Shown in pieces: positions 11,801-26,800 of a stretch of 64,000 nt of DNA (position 1 is its first letter; each line of letters begins with the position of its first letter). A program made the position numbers and the translations under genes. Source of the stretch: Okapia johnstoni (lineage: Eukaryota > Chordata > Mammalia > Artiodactyla > Giraffidae). The notes beneath the pieces were generated by a model. That model was not told the DNA's origin. It saw nothing but the letters and a program-made list of their open reading frames with translations, and did no database searches. The stretch is taken from the NCBI GenBank assembly GCA_024291935.2, contig JAGTYA010000026.1, positions 8,908,001 through 8,972,000 of the forward strand, read 5' to 3'.

Positions 11801-14800
11801 GCTACAGTTGGTGATTACATTCACCCAGGCAGCCAATGGTCAAGGTTAAAGAATAAAGTCCCAATCTGAGTTCTCCAATTTTAGAGGTAAAATTATCATA
11901 AATAACTACCTGGAGTCCATTGGACTGAAAAGAGATCAAACCAGTGAATCCTAAAGGAAATCACCCTGAATATTCATTGGAAGAACCCATGCTGAAACTC
12001 CAATACTTTGGCCATCTGATGTGAAGAGCCGACTCATTGGAAAAGATGCTAATGCTGGGAAAGATTGAGGGCAGGAGGATAAGGGGATGACCGAGGACAA
12101 GACGGTTGTATGGCATCATCGACTCAATGGACATGACCTTGAGCAAACTCCAGGAGATGGTGAAGGGCAGAGAAACCTGCCTTGCTGCTGTCCATGGGGT
12201 CGCAGAGTAGGGCATGACTGAGTGACTGAATAATAACAAATATATGAAAATAATACTCCTTCTGTCTTTCTTTTGTCTGAGTCCCTGAGCATAGAGTTGG
12301 CAGTGACAGGAAAGCATGCCTGTTCTGATCAGCAAATTGGATGCTACACAGAAATTGAATGGAGAAGACTAAAACTAGGAATTTAGAAAAATAATTACTT
12401 TCTGAGGTTTGTCTGTATGCTGTGAGTCTGACATCTCCTACCCCACCCAATATTGTAAACCATTTCTCTTTTCTCAACTAGTGCTTAAAGCTGTGAAGAT
12501 ACCATGTGTGTCTTTTTGACCTGGGAGCATAGTATCCTGGGTTTTAATACAATTCTGGGAAATTCAAAGTTCATATCTGATTTCTTAGGGCTAAGAGAAC
12601 AGGTGAGAATTCAGAAAAGCAAACATACACCAACTGCACCATCAGAAATGGAATCAAATATTCCCACTTGGGATCAACATTTTACCCAGAAAGCATCTAA
12701 AGGAAAAGAGTCCACTTTATTGGTCTACTACACCCAGAGAGAGCTACACTGAGACATTACAACAGAAGAAACACCACAGATCACAGCAGTTGCTAGCAAG
12801 TCCTCTCTTGACCATTATCTCTGCTTTTCCCTTCCCCTCTGATTGTCTAGGATTCAGGAACAAAAGTCTGTGTCCTAGTGGATATGGAAAAGGTGAAAAA
12901 ACACAATGCAGTTAAATACAGAAGCAGTCTGCTAGGGTATTCTTCAGTTCAGTTCAGTCACTCAGTTGTGTCCGACTCTTTGCGACCCCATGAATCACAG
13001 CACGCCGGGCCTCCCCATCCATCACCAGCTCCCAGAGTCTACCAAAACCCATGTCCATCGAGTCGGTGATGCCATCCAGCCATCTCATCCTCTGTCGTCC
13101 CTTTCTCCTCCTGCCCCCAAACCTTCCCAGCATTAGGGTCTTTTCCAATGAGTCAACTCTTCGCATGAGGTGGCCAAAGTATTGGAGTTTCAGCTTCAAC
13201 ATCAGTCCTTCCAATGAACACCCAGGACTGATCTCCTTTAGGAGGGACTGGTTGGATCTTCTTGCAGTCCAAGAGACTCTCAAGAGTCTTCTCCAACACC
13301 ACAGTTCAAAAGCATCAATTCTTCAGCGCTCAGCTTCCTTCACCGTCCAACTCTCACATCCATACATGACTGCTGGAAAAACCATAGCCTTGACTAGATG
13401 GACATTTGTTGGCAAAGTAATGTCTTGGAAGATGTAAATTGTACAATACAATAGCTACTTTCTTAAGCTTGGGGAATGTCTATATTGTCATGTATGCTTT
13501 TCATTCTTGATTGTTAAATCTTCAAAAATTTGGAATTATATTCAAAATTTCTCCTCTTGACTCTACCAAAATATAAGTACTTATATCCTCTCATGACATA
13601 ATGAATGAGATTTTCACAGAAGCCATTGTGCTAACACTCAAATAAACTGTTAGTCACTCAGTCGTGTCCGACTCTTTGCTATCCCATGGACTGTAGCCCA
13701 CCAGGCTCCTCTGTCCATGGGATTCTCCAGGCAAGAATACTGGAGTGGGTTGACATGCCCTCTTCCAGGGATCTTGCCGACCCAGGGATCCAACCCAGGT
13801 CTCTTGCATCGCAGACAGACACTTTACTATCTGAGTCACCTGGGAAGCCCCAACACTCAAATAAGCTGAATCCAAATTGAAAACAAGTAAGAGTTTACCA
13901 ACTCTGGAGTACATGTAGACATTGTAGCTTAATCATCTAGTGGAAACTAAAGCCCTAGGGAGAACAGCCTACTGTTATACACAACAGAATGGATGAATCT
14001 TCATGAATGGGCATAAGGAAAGGGGGCTGTCTCTGAGCCCATCTGTCATTTACATTATGTAAAATAATCAAGCAACACTCATCTATAGTGAAGAAGATAA
14101 GAACAGTTGTTAATTGTTATTTTTCACAGGAGAGGGTAGTGAGGAGAGAATAGAGTCAGGAAGTGGTACTGGTGGTGCTTGTTGTGCAACCAGGTAGCTG
14201 ACAGGAACTCCTGGGAAATTTGAATTTTCTGTCTTGATCTGAAGGTTGGTTACATTTTTAGATATTGACATATTCATTGACTTGTATATATTTTTAATCT
14301 CTTCATGTTTTATTTTTTTAATTAAAAATATTTTATTATAAAAGTATTTCTTGCACACAGGAAAAATAAAGAGAATAATATGTATCCACCATTTCAATAC
14401 GTTGTCTAATTGCTTTACTTATTTACTCACTTAATAGCATTAAAGTTTTATGGATACAATTGAAGCTCCCTGTATGTTCCTTCTTGATCTCATTCTCCTT
14501 CAATCCTCCCAAAGGGGCTGATACTTACAATTGACAAGCTTGTTCTTCTACACTTGTTACATATGTGTATATCCTATGCACACTGGTATAGTATCATATA
14601 TAAGATTGTTTTACCTTTTTTCAATGTGAAACAATTGGCATCATGCTGATAAATCATAAATCATTCTGAATTTTTCTTTTTCATTACGTTTTTGCAGTTG
14701 CATCTATATTGGTGCAGTTAGCCCTAGTTCAATCATTTTAACAGCTGTAAGATATTACATTGTACAAATGTACTATAAATTATTCATTAGTTTTGTATTA

Positions 14801-17800
14801 GCAGATTAGAATTTTCTATCTTGATCTGGAGGTTGGTTACATTTTTACATATTGACATATTCATTGATTCATATATATTCTTGATCTCTTCACGTTTCTG
14901 TTTTAAAATTTTGCTTCAATTAAATTGAAAGATAAATATAGAAAAATAAGTGCTAAGATTTGTTCTTAATGGAAGTTCTCACCATCAGTCTCCAGTGAAG
15001 AGACAGATAGAGTGACAAAATCTAACTCTTCATCATATAATCAGTTTCCTGTGAGTCTTAGTTGGTGTTTCCCTCTTCTTTTATTTTCAAAGCACCATCT
15101 TCCTCTCATAACACTTTTGTAACCTTTGAAATAAATAGTTTTATGCCCCAACTCTTTGAATGTTGCCATGCACCGTGAGCAAGCCCACCTCACAAAGAAC
15201 AGAAGACAGATCCTTTTTCGCAGGTTGGGTGTGCGGAACAAGTCAAACACAGTAGTTTTCATCTGTGCTGTCTTCAGCTCCTCCTGCATGGTCACTCTCA
15301 AACCCTTCAACAACAACAAGCACATACCATTTGCCAATATAGTATGAGGTATAGTGGTTAGCATTGGATCCCAAAAGGACAGAAATGATGTAATCCTTTT
15401 CTTTCTGTGTGTGTGTGCTAAGTCACTTCAGTTGTGTCCAATTCTTTGCCACCCTATGGACAATTCCCCACCAGGCTCCTCTGTTCATGGGATTCTCCAG
15501 ACAAGAATACTGGAGTGGGTTGCCATGCCCTCCTCCAGGGGATCTTCCCACCCAGGGATCAAACCCCCGTCTCTTACGTCTACCTCCACTGGCAGGCAGG
15601 TTCTTTACCACTAGCGCCACCCGGAAAGCCCCTCCTTCCTTCTAGTGTAACATATTATACATGAAACCACAAGTGTGAATGTGATATGAAGGAGTATGTA
15701 AGGAGTTAAGGGAGACTCCAGGAAATTAAACGGCAACAACAATATTTTGAAAATGAGGTCATGGTATCCAATGGAGTACAGAACCTATAGATTCAATTCA
15801 GGAAATGAACTAAAGGAAGTAGTTGCACAACTAGCAAAGCTTCTTTTCTCTAAAATAGACATGAAAGATGAGAGAACTGAGCTTGTCTTCTCAACTAACT
15901 GCCCCTGCTGGAAAATCAGCTTGTCTATCTCAAGAAGGAGAAGGCAAGGATCAGTTTATTTCTTCTCTACAACCCGTAACCAGCTTCCCTTTCCTGCTCA
16001 CCTCCATATTCAAGGTTGCTTCAGCATTCTTCATTCCATTTCTGTGTGCAGCTTTCTTAAGTTCCCTTAAGCCCTCACCTGGTTTATTGGTGATAATCAG
16101 CCACCGAGCAGATTCCACCAGCCACCTGAAGAAAGGGCACACAAGTGCAGTCAGCTCTTTTTTATGAGTCGTATGATTCTTGACGGCAGATGCTTTTTGC
16201 CTTCCATCTATATCTACAGTTTCGCTTGTTGGATTCACAGACTTTGGAGTCAGATTTCCTCTCTGCTTCCTCAGGAAGAGAATTTCCAAGAAGCTTATGA
16301 AGTTTAAGGTGGAGAGTCCTTCATATGCATATTCTCTTTGAAAGCTTTGCATGGGATCTAACAACTTTGTGAATATAGTATATATTTATAATATATATTC
16401 TTTAAAAAAAAAAAGAAGCCCCCAAATGATGTAAGCTTATAGCCCAACAAATATTGCAAATATTCTTGATGCTACCAACAATGTGGTACCTAGCTACACA
16501 AGTGAGCAATTTGTTTACATCTGCCTCAGTTTTCTCATCAATAAAATGAGGACTGTAGTTTCATCTTCCTTGTATAACTGGAAAGAGGATAAAATGACTT
16601 AGGAGATGATTCTGACAAGGACTACACTCTGCTTCTTCTTTGAACTCATGTCAGTGTATTAAATCTATGGTCATCCTTCCGTGATCACTTAAGTTGATTC
16701 TCCCTAGACTGGTTTTAAGAGTAAGGGTGGAACTACTCATAAGTAAATGTTTGTTAAAACTATTTAAGGGAAAAGGAAGTGCTGAACACATGACAGAAAT
16801 CACCCTATCTACATGTCATTTTTATTAATGGAGAAATTATACCACTACTTTGTCAACTGGCTACATGAACAAATTTGCTGCCTCTCCCTTTATCCAAAAT
16901 CAGCAACAATATAGAAAATCACTGAGTCTTTACCATATTGGATTCATTCCAAAGCTCAAAAAACAGTATTTTAAAAATATATCTGTGCCTATATTTTATA
17001 CTAAGGAAAATAATGTTGGCCTAACTCTGACCACTATACTGGGTAAAACTTATAAATGTGGCAGAAAATACCTAGAAATCCCTAGACAGAAAGATCATTG
17101 TTATTCTGTGTTCTACTTCTCAAATCTCGAATCCCACAGTGTGAACAGATGAGAGACGTGGGTTTTAGGTCCAAAAAATAAAAAATTATCCGTGGAATAA
17201 GAAAATGAATATATCTCAATTCAATATGCATTTTCATCCCAGGTTCCTGTAAGACAGAGTAAGAGAGAAGGCTCATACCTTGAGGAGAGAAAGAAGACAA
17301 AGAAAGGTACAGACATGACCAGCTGCAGGGTCCGCCACTCTCGGAAGACAAAAGCCAGTCCTCCCAGCATCATCTGTCCCATGCTAAGGACACAGGCTAT
17401 CAGTGTCACTATCATGGCTTTTGACTGGGATCTTGTCCACTCTATAACTGGAAGAAAATCCGAATGGGATATTAATGTCACATAAAGATGAAATTTCAAA
17501 GTGATTTTTAAGGCTTGGAAAATGGGAGGAAACCAAAATTGTTGACTTACTGAGCATACTGTTATTTGATAAGATGACCACAGCAGAACAGCCTGACCAG
17601 AAGCGTAGCAAGCAGTAAATGAGGAAGGTGGGAGCAAAGGCTGCACAGGTCCCAGAGATGGCGAGCTGGAGCAAACAGCACCTGAGAATCAACTTCCGCC
17701 CAAACCTACGAAGCAGAGAATCTGCTTAGATGATGGGAATAATGATAATTTGTGGTAAAACCATAAGAAACCAAAAGAATACTCTGAAATTTAGAGAATG

Positions 17801-20800
17801 TTTTAACAAGTCATTCTTTGTACATGAAAGCTTTAAAAAAAAAAGAAGAAGGGCTAAATCAACAATAGGAATCTCCTTAAATAACTCTTTCTATAGACTA
17901 ACAAGACCAAAACCTCATCCTCCAATCACCAAGTGGCACCATATAAAATAAACTATAATGTTGGAAATTGGAAAATACCATAAGAACCCACCGTACTAAC
18001 ATAGGTATTTAGAAAGTAGAGAGTCTGTACAGTGTCCATAACACAAGAGAGGTAAAAGTGTACTTGGGTCTCTAGGACCAAGGTTAAGGTTAAACTGATG
18101 CAAAAGATCAGTGGACCAATGCATCAGAGTTGTTAAAGGTTTATGTAAGAGCCACTCTTTGATGAATCTGGATTTATAGGCTTCAAGCAGCGTGCTTTTC
18201 TAGAACAGAATATAAAAGAATCATCAACCAGACAGCAGACATTATATAAATTTCTCAGAGGAAAGAATTATGTAAGATGAAGAATGAAGTGAAAAGTAAG
18301 GTGAAGGACAAATAAGAAAAAGTGAATTCTGTGTTCCATGAGCATCAAGAAAATAGGGCCTTAGTGGAAGCAACCTGAATTAAACAGGATCTGCTAATCT
18401 ATATGCCAGTAATAAAAACAGATAGACAATCTGGGATTGAAAATTCCTCTGCAATCTTTAAAATAGAACTCTTAAAATGCTCAAATAATTCATCCTAAAA
18501 ACAGAAAATGTGAACCATAGGAACTAGCATCACCAAAAAATCATAATTATTATCACCATCAAGAAAATAATGTAGAAAACAAAAAAATGAAATATTAGTA
18601 TGAGAAAAATCAAAACAACAACCACATCTTGAGTTGCAGTGCCATGCACAGTGCTTTGGCACATGCCCTAACTGCATGGACTGGCCTCGGCCCTTCATAC
18701 TTGTAACTCTGGTCTGAGTACAGGGTGGAGGTAACTGCATGCAGGATTCTATGAGCAGGTGAAACCAGACGAAGCACAAGGAAAAGGGGGGAGAAAAAGA
18801 TCCAAAGAAACCAGAGGCTGGAGATGTTGAGTATTGGTCCAAACTCTCAAGGCGATAGAGAGAACCACAGCAGAAGCCTTGATAATCCCCACCACATGCT
18901 CTTCTGGGCATTGTCAGAGACCAAGAGCTGGAGTTAGAAGAGACAGCAGTTCAAATCCTGGTGACACCATGTCCAAGCTGGGAAACTACTGAAGAGAGAC
19001 TTCTGGGATTCTGACAGGAGCAATAGATGATTAATTTCAGATTGTAATCTTCCCATGGACTGTTGCCCAGTCCTCAGTTCTATGAGGCATTTGTTCATCA
19101 CAGGGCCACACATAGTGCTGCCCTTAAAACCTGAATAAAAACTCGCTGCTCAGCCACAGCCTCCCAGCTCCATCCCTCCCAGGTACCCTCTTTCCAGCAG
19201 ATCAAGCCCTGAGCCTTTGGAGTGGGAACACTCTCTCCAAGACCCTAAACTACCAGAGAACTAACTCTAGGGAGAATCAAATAGTGAGAACTCACACAAA
19301 GGAAACCACTTGAATACAACACCCAGCATCATCCAACCACCAGCAGCACCTTGTGCAAAACACCTCATCCAAACAACAGACAAAACAAAAGTACAAACCC
19401 AAGCATCAGCAGACAGGATTGCCACCTCACTCAGCCTTGCCCATCAGAGGAAAATCAAGCAAACAAACAAAAATCCAGCACAAATTTCACTCTATACGAA
19501 GCTTACACAAAGCACTGGACCAACTTAGGAGGGAAGAAACCAAAAGGAAGAAAGAATTCAACATTGAAGTCTGGGAAAAAGAGACCTCAAACACAATGAG
19601 TGTAAAAAGAAATAATGTAAAGGCAGAGAAATGCTACACAAATGAAGGAACAAACTAGAAGCACAGAAGTCCAAATAAATGAAGACAAAACAGGAAAACT
19701 ACCTGAAGAAGAATTCAGAATAAGGTAGTAAAGATAATCAAAAACCTGGAAAACAAAATGGAGAGAATACAAGAATCAATTAACAGAGACCTAGAAGAAT
19801 TAAAGAATAAATATACAGAGACAAACAACACAATTACTGAAATTAAAATACTCCAGAAGAATCAATGGCAGAATATCTGAAGCAGAAGAACAAATCAGTG
19901 AGCTGGAAGATAAAATGGTGGAAACAACTTCTGAAGAGCAGAATAAAATAAAGGAATGAAAAGAACTGAGGATAGTCTCAGAGACCTCTGGGACAATATC
20001 AAATGCACGAGCATTTGAATTATAGGGGTCCCAGAAGAAAAAGAGAAAAAGAGAGTTTATGAGAAAATTTTTGAAGAGATTATAGTTGAAAAATTCCCCA
20101 ACATGGAAAAGGAAATAGTCGATCAAGTCCAAGAGGCACAAAGAGTCCCATACAGGATAAACCCAAGGAGAAGGACACCAAGACACATACTAATCAAACT
20201 AACAAAGACTAAACACAAAGAAAGAATATTAAAAGCAGCAAGGGAGAAGCAACAAGTAACATACACGGGAAATCCCATACGCTTAACAGTAGATCTTTCA
20301 GCACAAACTGTGCAGGCCAGAAGGGAATGGCATGATGTATTTACAGTACTGAAAGGGGAAAATCTACAATGAAGATTACAGTACCTAGCAAGGATCTCAT
20401 TCAAAATTGATGGAGAAATAAAAAGCTTTTCAGACAAGCAAAAGTTGAGATAATTCAGTACTACCAAACCAGCTTTACAACAGATGTTAAAGGGACTTAT
20501 ATAGTTAAGAAATACAAGAGAAGAAAAAAGATCTACAAAATCAACCCAAAACAATTAAGAAAAGGGCAATAGGAACATATATATCAATAATTACTTTAAA
20601 TGTAAATGCATTAAATGCTCCAACCAAAAGACACAGACTGGCTGAATGGATACAAAAACAAGGCCCATATACATGCTGTCTACAAGAAACCCACTTCAGA
20701 CCTCAAGACACATATAGACTGAAAGTCAGGGGATGGAAAAATATATTCCTGCAAATGGGAAGCAAAAGAAAGCTGGGGTAGCATTCTTCATATCAGACAA

Positions 20801-23800
20801 AATAGACCTTAAAATAAGTAGGATTACAAGAGATAAGGAAGGACACTACATAATGATCAAGGGATCAATCCACGAGGAAGACAACAATTGTAAATATCTA
20901 TGCACCCAGCATAGGAGCACCTCAATACATAAGACAAACACTAACAGGCATAAAAGAAGAAATTGACAGCAACACAATAATAGTAGGAGACTTTAACACC
21001 CCACTCACACCAATGGACAGATCATCAAAACAGAAAATTAATGAGGAAACATAAGTCTTAAATGATGCATTAGATGAGATGGATCTCATTGATATCTTCA
21101 GGACATTCCATCCAAATACAGAAGAATACACCTTCTTCTCAAGTGCACATGAAACATTCTCCAGGATAGACCACATCTTGGGTCACAAATAAAACCTCAG
21201 TAAGTTTAAGAAAATTGAAACCATATCAAGCATCTTCTCTGATGACAATGCTGTGAGACTAGATATCAATTACCAGAAAACAATGGTAAGAAACACAAAC
21301 ACATGGACATAAATAACACATTTCTAAATAACCAACAGGTGACGGAAGAAATCAAAAGGGAAATCAAAAAATTTCTAGAAACAAATGACAATGAAAACAC
21401 AACAGCTCAAAACCTATGGGATGCAGCAAAAGCAGTTTTAAGAGGGAAATTTATAGCAATACAATCCTACCTCAAGAAACAAGAAAAACATGGAATAGAC
21501 AACCTAATTTTACACCCAAAACAACTGGAAAAAGAACAAAAAGCCCCAAAATTAGTAGAAGGAAAGAAATCATAAAGATCTGAGCAGAAATAAATGAAAG
21601 AAACAATACTAAAGATTAATAAAACTAAAAGCTTACTCTTTGAGAAGATAAGCAAAATTGACAAGCCTTTATCCAGACTCATATGGAATAAAAGAGACAA
21701 GAATCAAACTAACAAAATTATAAATGAAAAAGGAGAGGTTGCAACAGACAGTGCAGAAATACAAAGACATATAAGAGATTATTATGAACAACTATATGGC
21801 AATAAAATGGATAACCTGGAAGAAATGGAAAGATTCTTAGAAAATTTCAATCTTACAAGACTAACCAGGAATTCATAGAAATTATGAACAACCCAATTAT
21901 AAGCACTGAAATTGAAGCTGTGACAAAAAATCTCCCAAAAAACAAAAGTCCAGGACCAGATGGTGTCACAGGAGAATTCTATCAAACATTTAGAGAAGAG
22001 TTAATGCCTATCCTTCTAAAACTCTTACAAAAAATTGCAGAGGAAGGAACACTTCCAAACTCATTCTATGAGTCCGCCATCACTCTGATACCAAAACCAG
22101 ACAGAGACAACACACACACAAAAAGAAAACTAGAGGCCAATATCGCTGATGAACATAGATGCAAAAATCCTCAACAAAATTTTAGCAAACAGAATTCAGC
22201 AACACATCAAAAAGCTCATACACCATGATCACGTTGGGTTTATTCCAGGAATGCAAGGATTCTTCAATATATGCAAATCAATCAATGTGATATACTATAT
22301 TAACAAATTGAAAGATAAAACCATATGATAATCTCAATAGATGAAGAAAAAGCCTTTGACAAATTTCAGCACCCATTTATGATTAAAACTCTTCAAAACA
22401 TGGACATTGGAACCTACCCAAGGTTCTGATGTTCCAACCCAATCTACTTATGTTGAGGAACCTATCTCAACATAGTAAAGGTCATATATGATAGGTCTAC
22501 AGCAAACACTATAGTCAATGGTGAAAAACTGAAAACATTCCCCCTAAGATCAGGAACAAGACAAGGATGCCCACTTTCACCACTATTATTCAACATAGTT
22601 CTGGAAGTCCTAGCTACAGCAATCAGAGAAGAAAGAGAAAGAAAAGGAATCCAGATTGGAAAAAATGAAGTAAAGCTCTCACTGTTTGCAGATAACATGA
22701 TACTGTACAAAGAATACCCTAAAGATACTATCAAAAAGCTACTAGAGCTAATCAGTGAATTTAGTAAAGTTTTAGGATACAAAATCAAAACACAGAAATC
22801 ATTTGCATTTCTATATACAGACAATGAAAAATCAGAAAGAGAAATTAAGAAATCAATCCCATTCACCACTGCAATACAAAGAATTAAATATCTAGGAATA
22901 AACTTACCTAAGGGGGCAAAAGAACTGTATACAGAAAATTATAAGACACTGATGAAAGAAATCAAAAACGACATAAACACATGGAGAGATATTCCATGTT
23001 CGTGAGTAGAAAGAATCAATATTGTGAAAATGACTTACTACCAAATGCAATCTATAGATTCAATGCAATCTCTATCAAATTACCAAGAACTAGAACAAAA
23101 CATTTCACAATTCATATGTAAACACAAAAGACCCTGAATAGCCAAAGAAGTTTTGAGAAAGAAGAATGGAGCTGGAGGAAATCAACCTTCCTGAATTCAG
23201 ATTATACTACAAAGCTATAGTCATCAAGACAGTATGGTACTGGCACAGAAACAGAAATCTAGACCAACGGAACAAGATAGAAAGCCCAGAAATAAACCCA
23301 TGCACCTTTGGGTACCTTATTTTCTAAAAATAAGACAAGAATATACAGTGAGGCAAAGAGAGCCTCTTCAATAAATGGTGCTGGGAAAACTGGACAGCTA
23401 CATGTGAAAGAATAAAATTAGAACACTTCCTAATACCATACTCAAAGATAAACTCAAAATGGATTAAAGACCTAAATGTAAGACCAGAAATTATAAAACT
23501 CTTAGAGAAAAACATAGGCAGAACACTCGATGATATAAATCAAAGCAAGATCCTCTATGACCTGCCTCCTAGAGTAATGGAAATAAAAACAAAAGTAAAC
23601 AAGTGGGACCTGATTAAACTTAAAAGCTTTTGCACAGCGAAGGAAACTATAAGCAAGGAGAAAATATAGCCCTCAGAATGGGAGAAAATAATATCCAATG
23701 AATCAACTGACAAAGGCTTAATTTCCAAAATATGCAAGCAGCTCATACAACTCAATACCAGAAAAGCAAACAACCCAATCAAAAAGTGGGAAAAAGACCT

Positions 23801-26800
23801 CAACAAACATTTCTACAAAGAAGACACACAGATGGCTAACAAACACATGAAAAGATGCTCAACATCACTCATTATTAGAGAAATTAAAATCAAAACAACA
23901 ATGAGATATCATCTCACACTGTCCAGAGTGGCCATCATCAAAGAGTCTACAAACAGTAAATGCTGTAGAGGGTATGGAGAAAGGGAACCCTCTTGCTCTG
24001 TTGGTGGGAATGTAAATTGATACAGCCGCTATGGAAGATGGTAAGGAAATTCCTTAAAACACTAGGAATAAAACCACCATATGACCTAGCAAGCCCACTC
24101 CTAGGCATATACCCTGAGGAAATCAAAATTGAAACAGACACATGTACCCCAGTGCTTACTGCAGCACTATTTACAATAACTAGAACATGGAAGCAACCTA
24201 GATGTCCATCGACAGATGAATGGATAAAGAAGTTGTGGTACATATACACAATGGAATATTACTCCACCATAAAAAGGATCGCATTTGAGTCAGTTCTGAC
24301 GAGGTGGATGAACCTAGAACCTATTATACAGAGTGACGTGAGTCAGAAAGAGAAAGAGAAATATCGTATTCTAACACACATATACAGAATCTAGAAGAAT
24401 GGTACTGAAGAACTTATTTACAGGGCAGCAATGGAGAAACAGACATAGAGAACAGACTTATGGACATGGGGAGAGGGGAGGAGAGGGTGAGATGTATGGA
24501 GAGAGAAACATGGAAATTTACATTACCATATGTAAAATAGATAGCCAACGGGAATTTGCTGTATGGCTTAGGAAGCTCAAACAGGGGCTCTGTACCAACC
24601 TAGAGGGGTAGGGTGGGGAGGGAGATAGGAGGGAAGTTCAAAAAGGAGAGGATATATGTATACCTATGTCTGATTCATGTTGAGATTTGACAGAAAACAA
24701 CAAAATTCTGTAAAGCAATTATCCTTCAATAAAAAAATAAATTAAAAAGAAAAACAACAACAACCACCACATGAACTAATTGCTATCTCTATCAATGATA
24801 GAGATTACCATAATGGGTTTAAAAAGAGATGAAATTTTATGCTCCCCACTAAAGTACTTAAAATATTATAGATTGAAAGTAAATTAACAGAAAAAAATAT
24901 ATACAATTCAGGTAGTAAGATGACTAGAGTCTTTATATCATCATCAAAGAAAAAAATTTCAAAACAAAATTTATTTACAGACACAATAATGCTGCAAACA
25001 TCAAATGTATCTTTACTCAGCAAAGGTGAACTACATGAAGCAAAACTGACAGAATTAGTTAACAGAATTTATGATAGTTAGAGATATATTCGATATATTG
25101 ATACCTTTAATTTTTATACAACTGACACTATATATACCTTTCATTTTAATCTTTTTAGAAGTACAAGTCAGTAATTAATTATACTCATCATATTGTGGCA
25201 CCATCAACATTGTTTTTTTTAATTAATTTATTTATTTTAGTTGGAGGCTAATTACTTTACAATATTGTAGTGGTTTTTGCCATACATTGACATGAATCAG
25301 CCATGGGTTTACATGTGTTCCCCATCCTGAATCCCACCTCCCACCTCCCTCCCCATCCCATCCCTCTGGGTCACCCCTTTGAACCAGCCTTAAAACATTT
25401 TCATCAACCCAAGACAAATTCTCACAATTAAGCAATAACTCTCCATCCCTGCCCTTTACCCTTTTGAAATTTTTAAACTCTCTCTTCATTCGTTTGCTTA
25501 TTCTGGAGATTTCATATAAGTGGTTGCCTACAATTTCCTTTCATGCCTGGCTTGTTTCACTTAGCATGATTTTTTGAGGTTCTCTCATGTTGTGCAAAGA
25601 TGGGCACAATAAAGGACAGAAACAGCAAGAACCTAACAGAAGCAGAAGAGATTAAGAAGAGGTGGCAAGAATACACAGAAGAACTATTTTTTAAAAAGGT
25701 CCTAATGACCAAGATAATCACCACGGTGTGATCACTCACCTAGGTCACTCAGTAATGGTTATAGGACTGGAAAAAGTCAGTTTTAATTCCAATCCCAAAG
25801 AAGGGCAATGCCAAAAAATATTCAAACTACCATACAATTGAGTTCATTTCACATGCTAGCAAGATAATGCTTAAAATCCTTCAAGTTGGCTTCACAAGTA
25901 TAGGAACCAAGAACTCCCAGATGCGCAAGCTGGATTTAGAAAAGGCAGAGGAATCAGAGACCAAATTACCAACATCCATTGGATCATAGAAAAAAACAAG
26001 GAAATTCCAGAATGAATGTAAACTGATACAGCCACTGTGAAGAACAGTATGGAGATTCCTTAGAAAACTAAAAATGGAACTACCATATGACTCAGCAATC
26101 CCATTTCTGGGCATATGCCCAGAGAAAACCATAATTCAGAAAGATACTTTCAATGTTCTTGCAGCACTATTTACAACAACCAGGACATGGAAGCAGCCTA
26201 AATGTCCATCAACAGAGGAATGGGTAAAGAAGATGTGGTACATATATGCAATGGAACATTACTCAGCCATGAAAAGGAGCAAAACTGTGCAATCTGCAGA
26301 GATGCAGCTAGACTTAGAGACTGTCATACAGAGTGAAGTAAGTCAGAAAGAGAAAAAAAAGTCATATAATAACTTTTGTATGTTGAATCTAGAAAATGAT
26401 GTAGGTGAACTTATTTGCAAAGCAGAAGTATAGACATGTGCAAAAGAATAGACATATGAATACCAGCGGGAGGAGGAGGAGTGGGATGAACTGGGGGACT
26501 GGGATTGACATATACACACTACTATGTATAACTACTATGTAACACTACATGAGAATAACTACTATGTATAACTATTATAACACTACTATGTAACACTACT
26601 ATGGGTAACTAAGGAGAACCTACTGTGTAGCACAGGGAACTCTGCTCAGTCCTCTGTGGTGACCTACATGGGAAGGAAATCCAAAAAAGAAGGGATATGT
26701 GTATACATACAGCTTATTCATTTTGCTGTACAACAGAAACTAATACTGTAAAGCAACTATACTCCAATAAAAATTAATTTAAAAATAATTTCAAATTAAA

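Noticed and set aside
15156..15347. plus-strand open frame over exon 6 of gene 1
   Set aside because: Shadow of the minus-strand coding exon.
18495..18911. 138-codon open frame on the minus strand in intron 2 of gene 1
   Set aside because: No recognisable domain, no conserved exon structure, and no counterpart that I can see; treated as chance.
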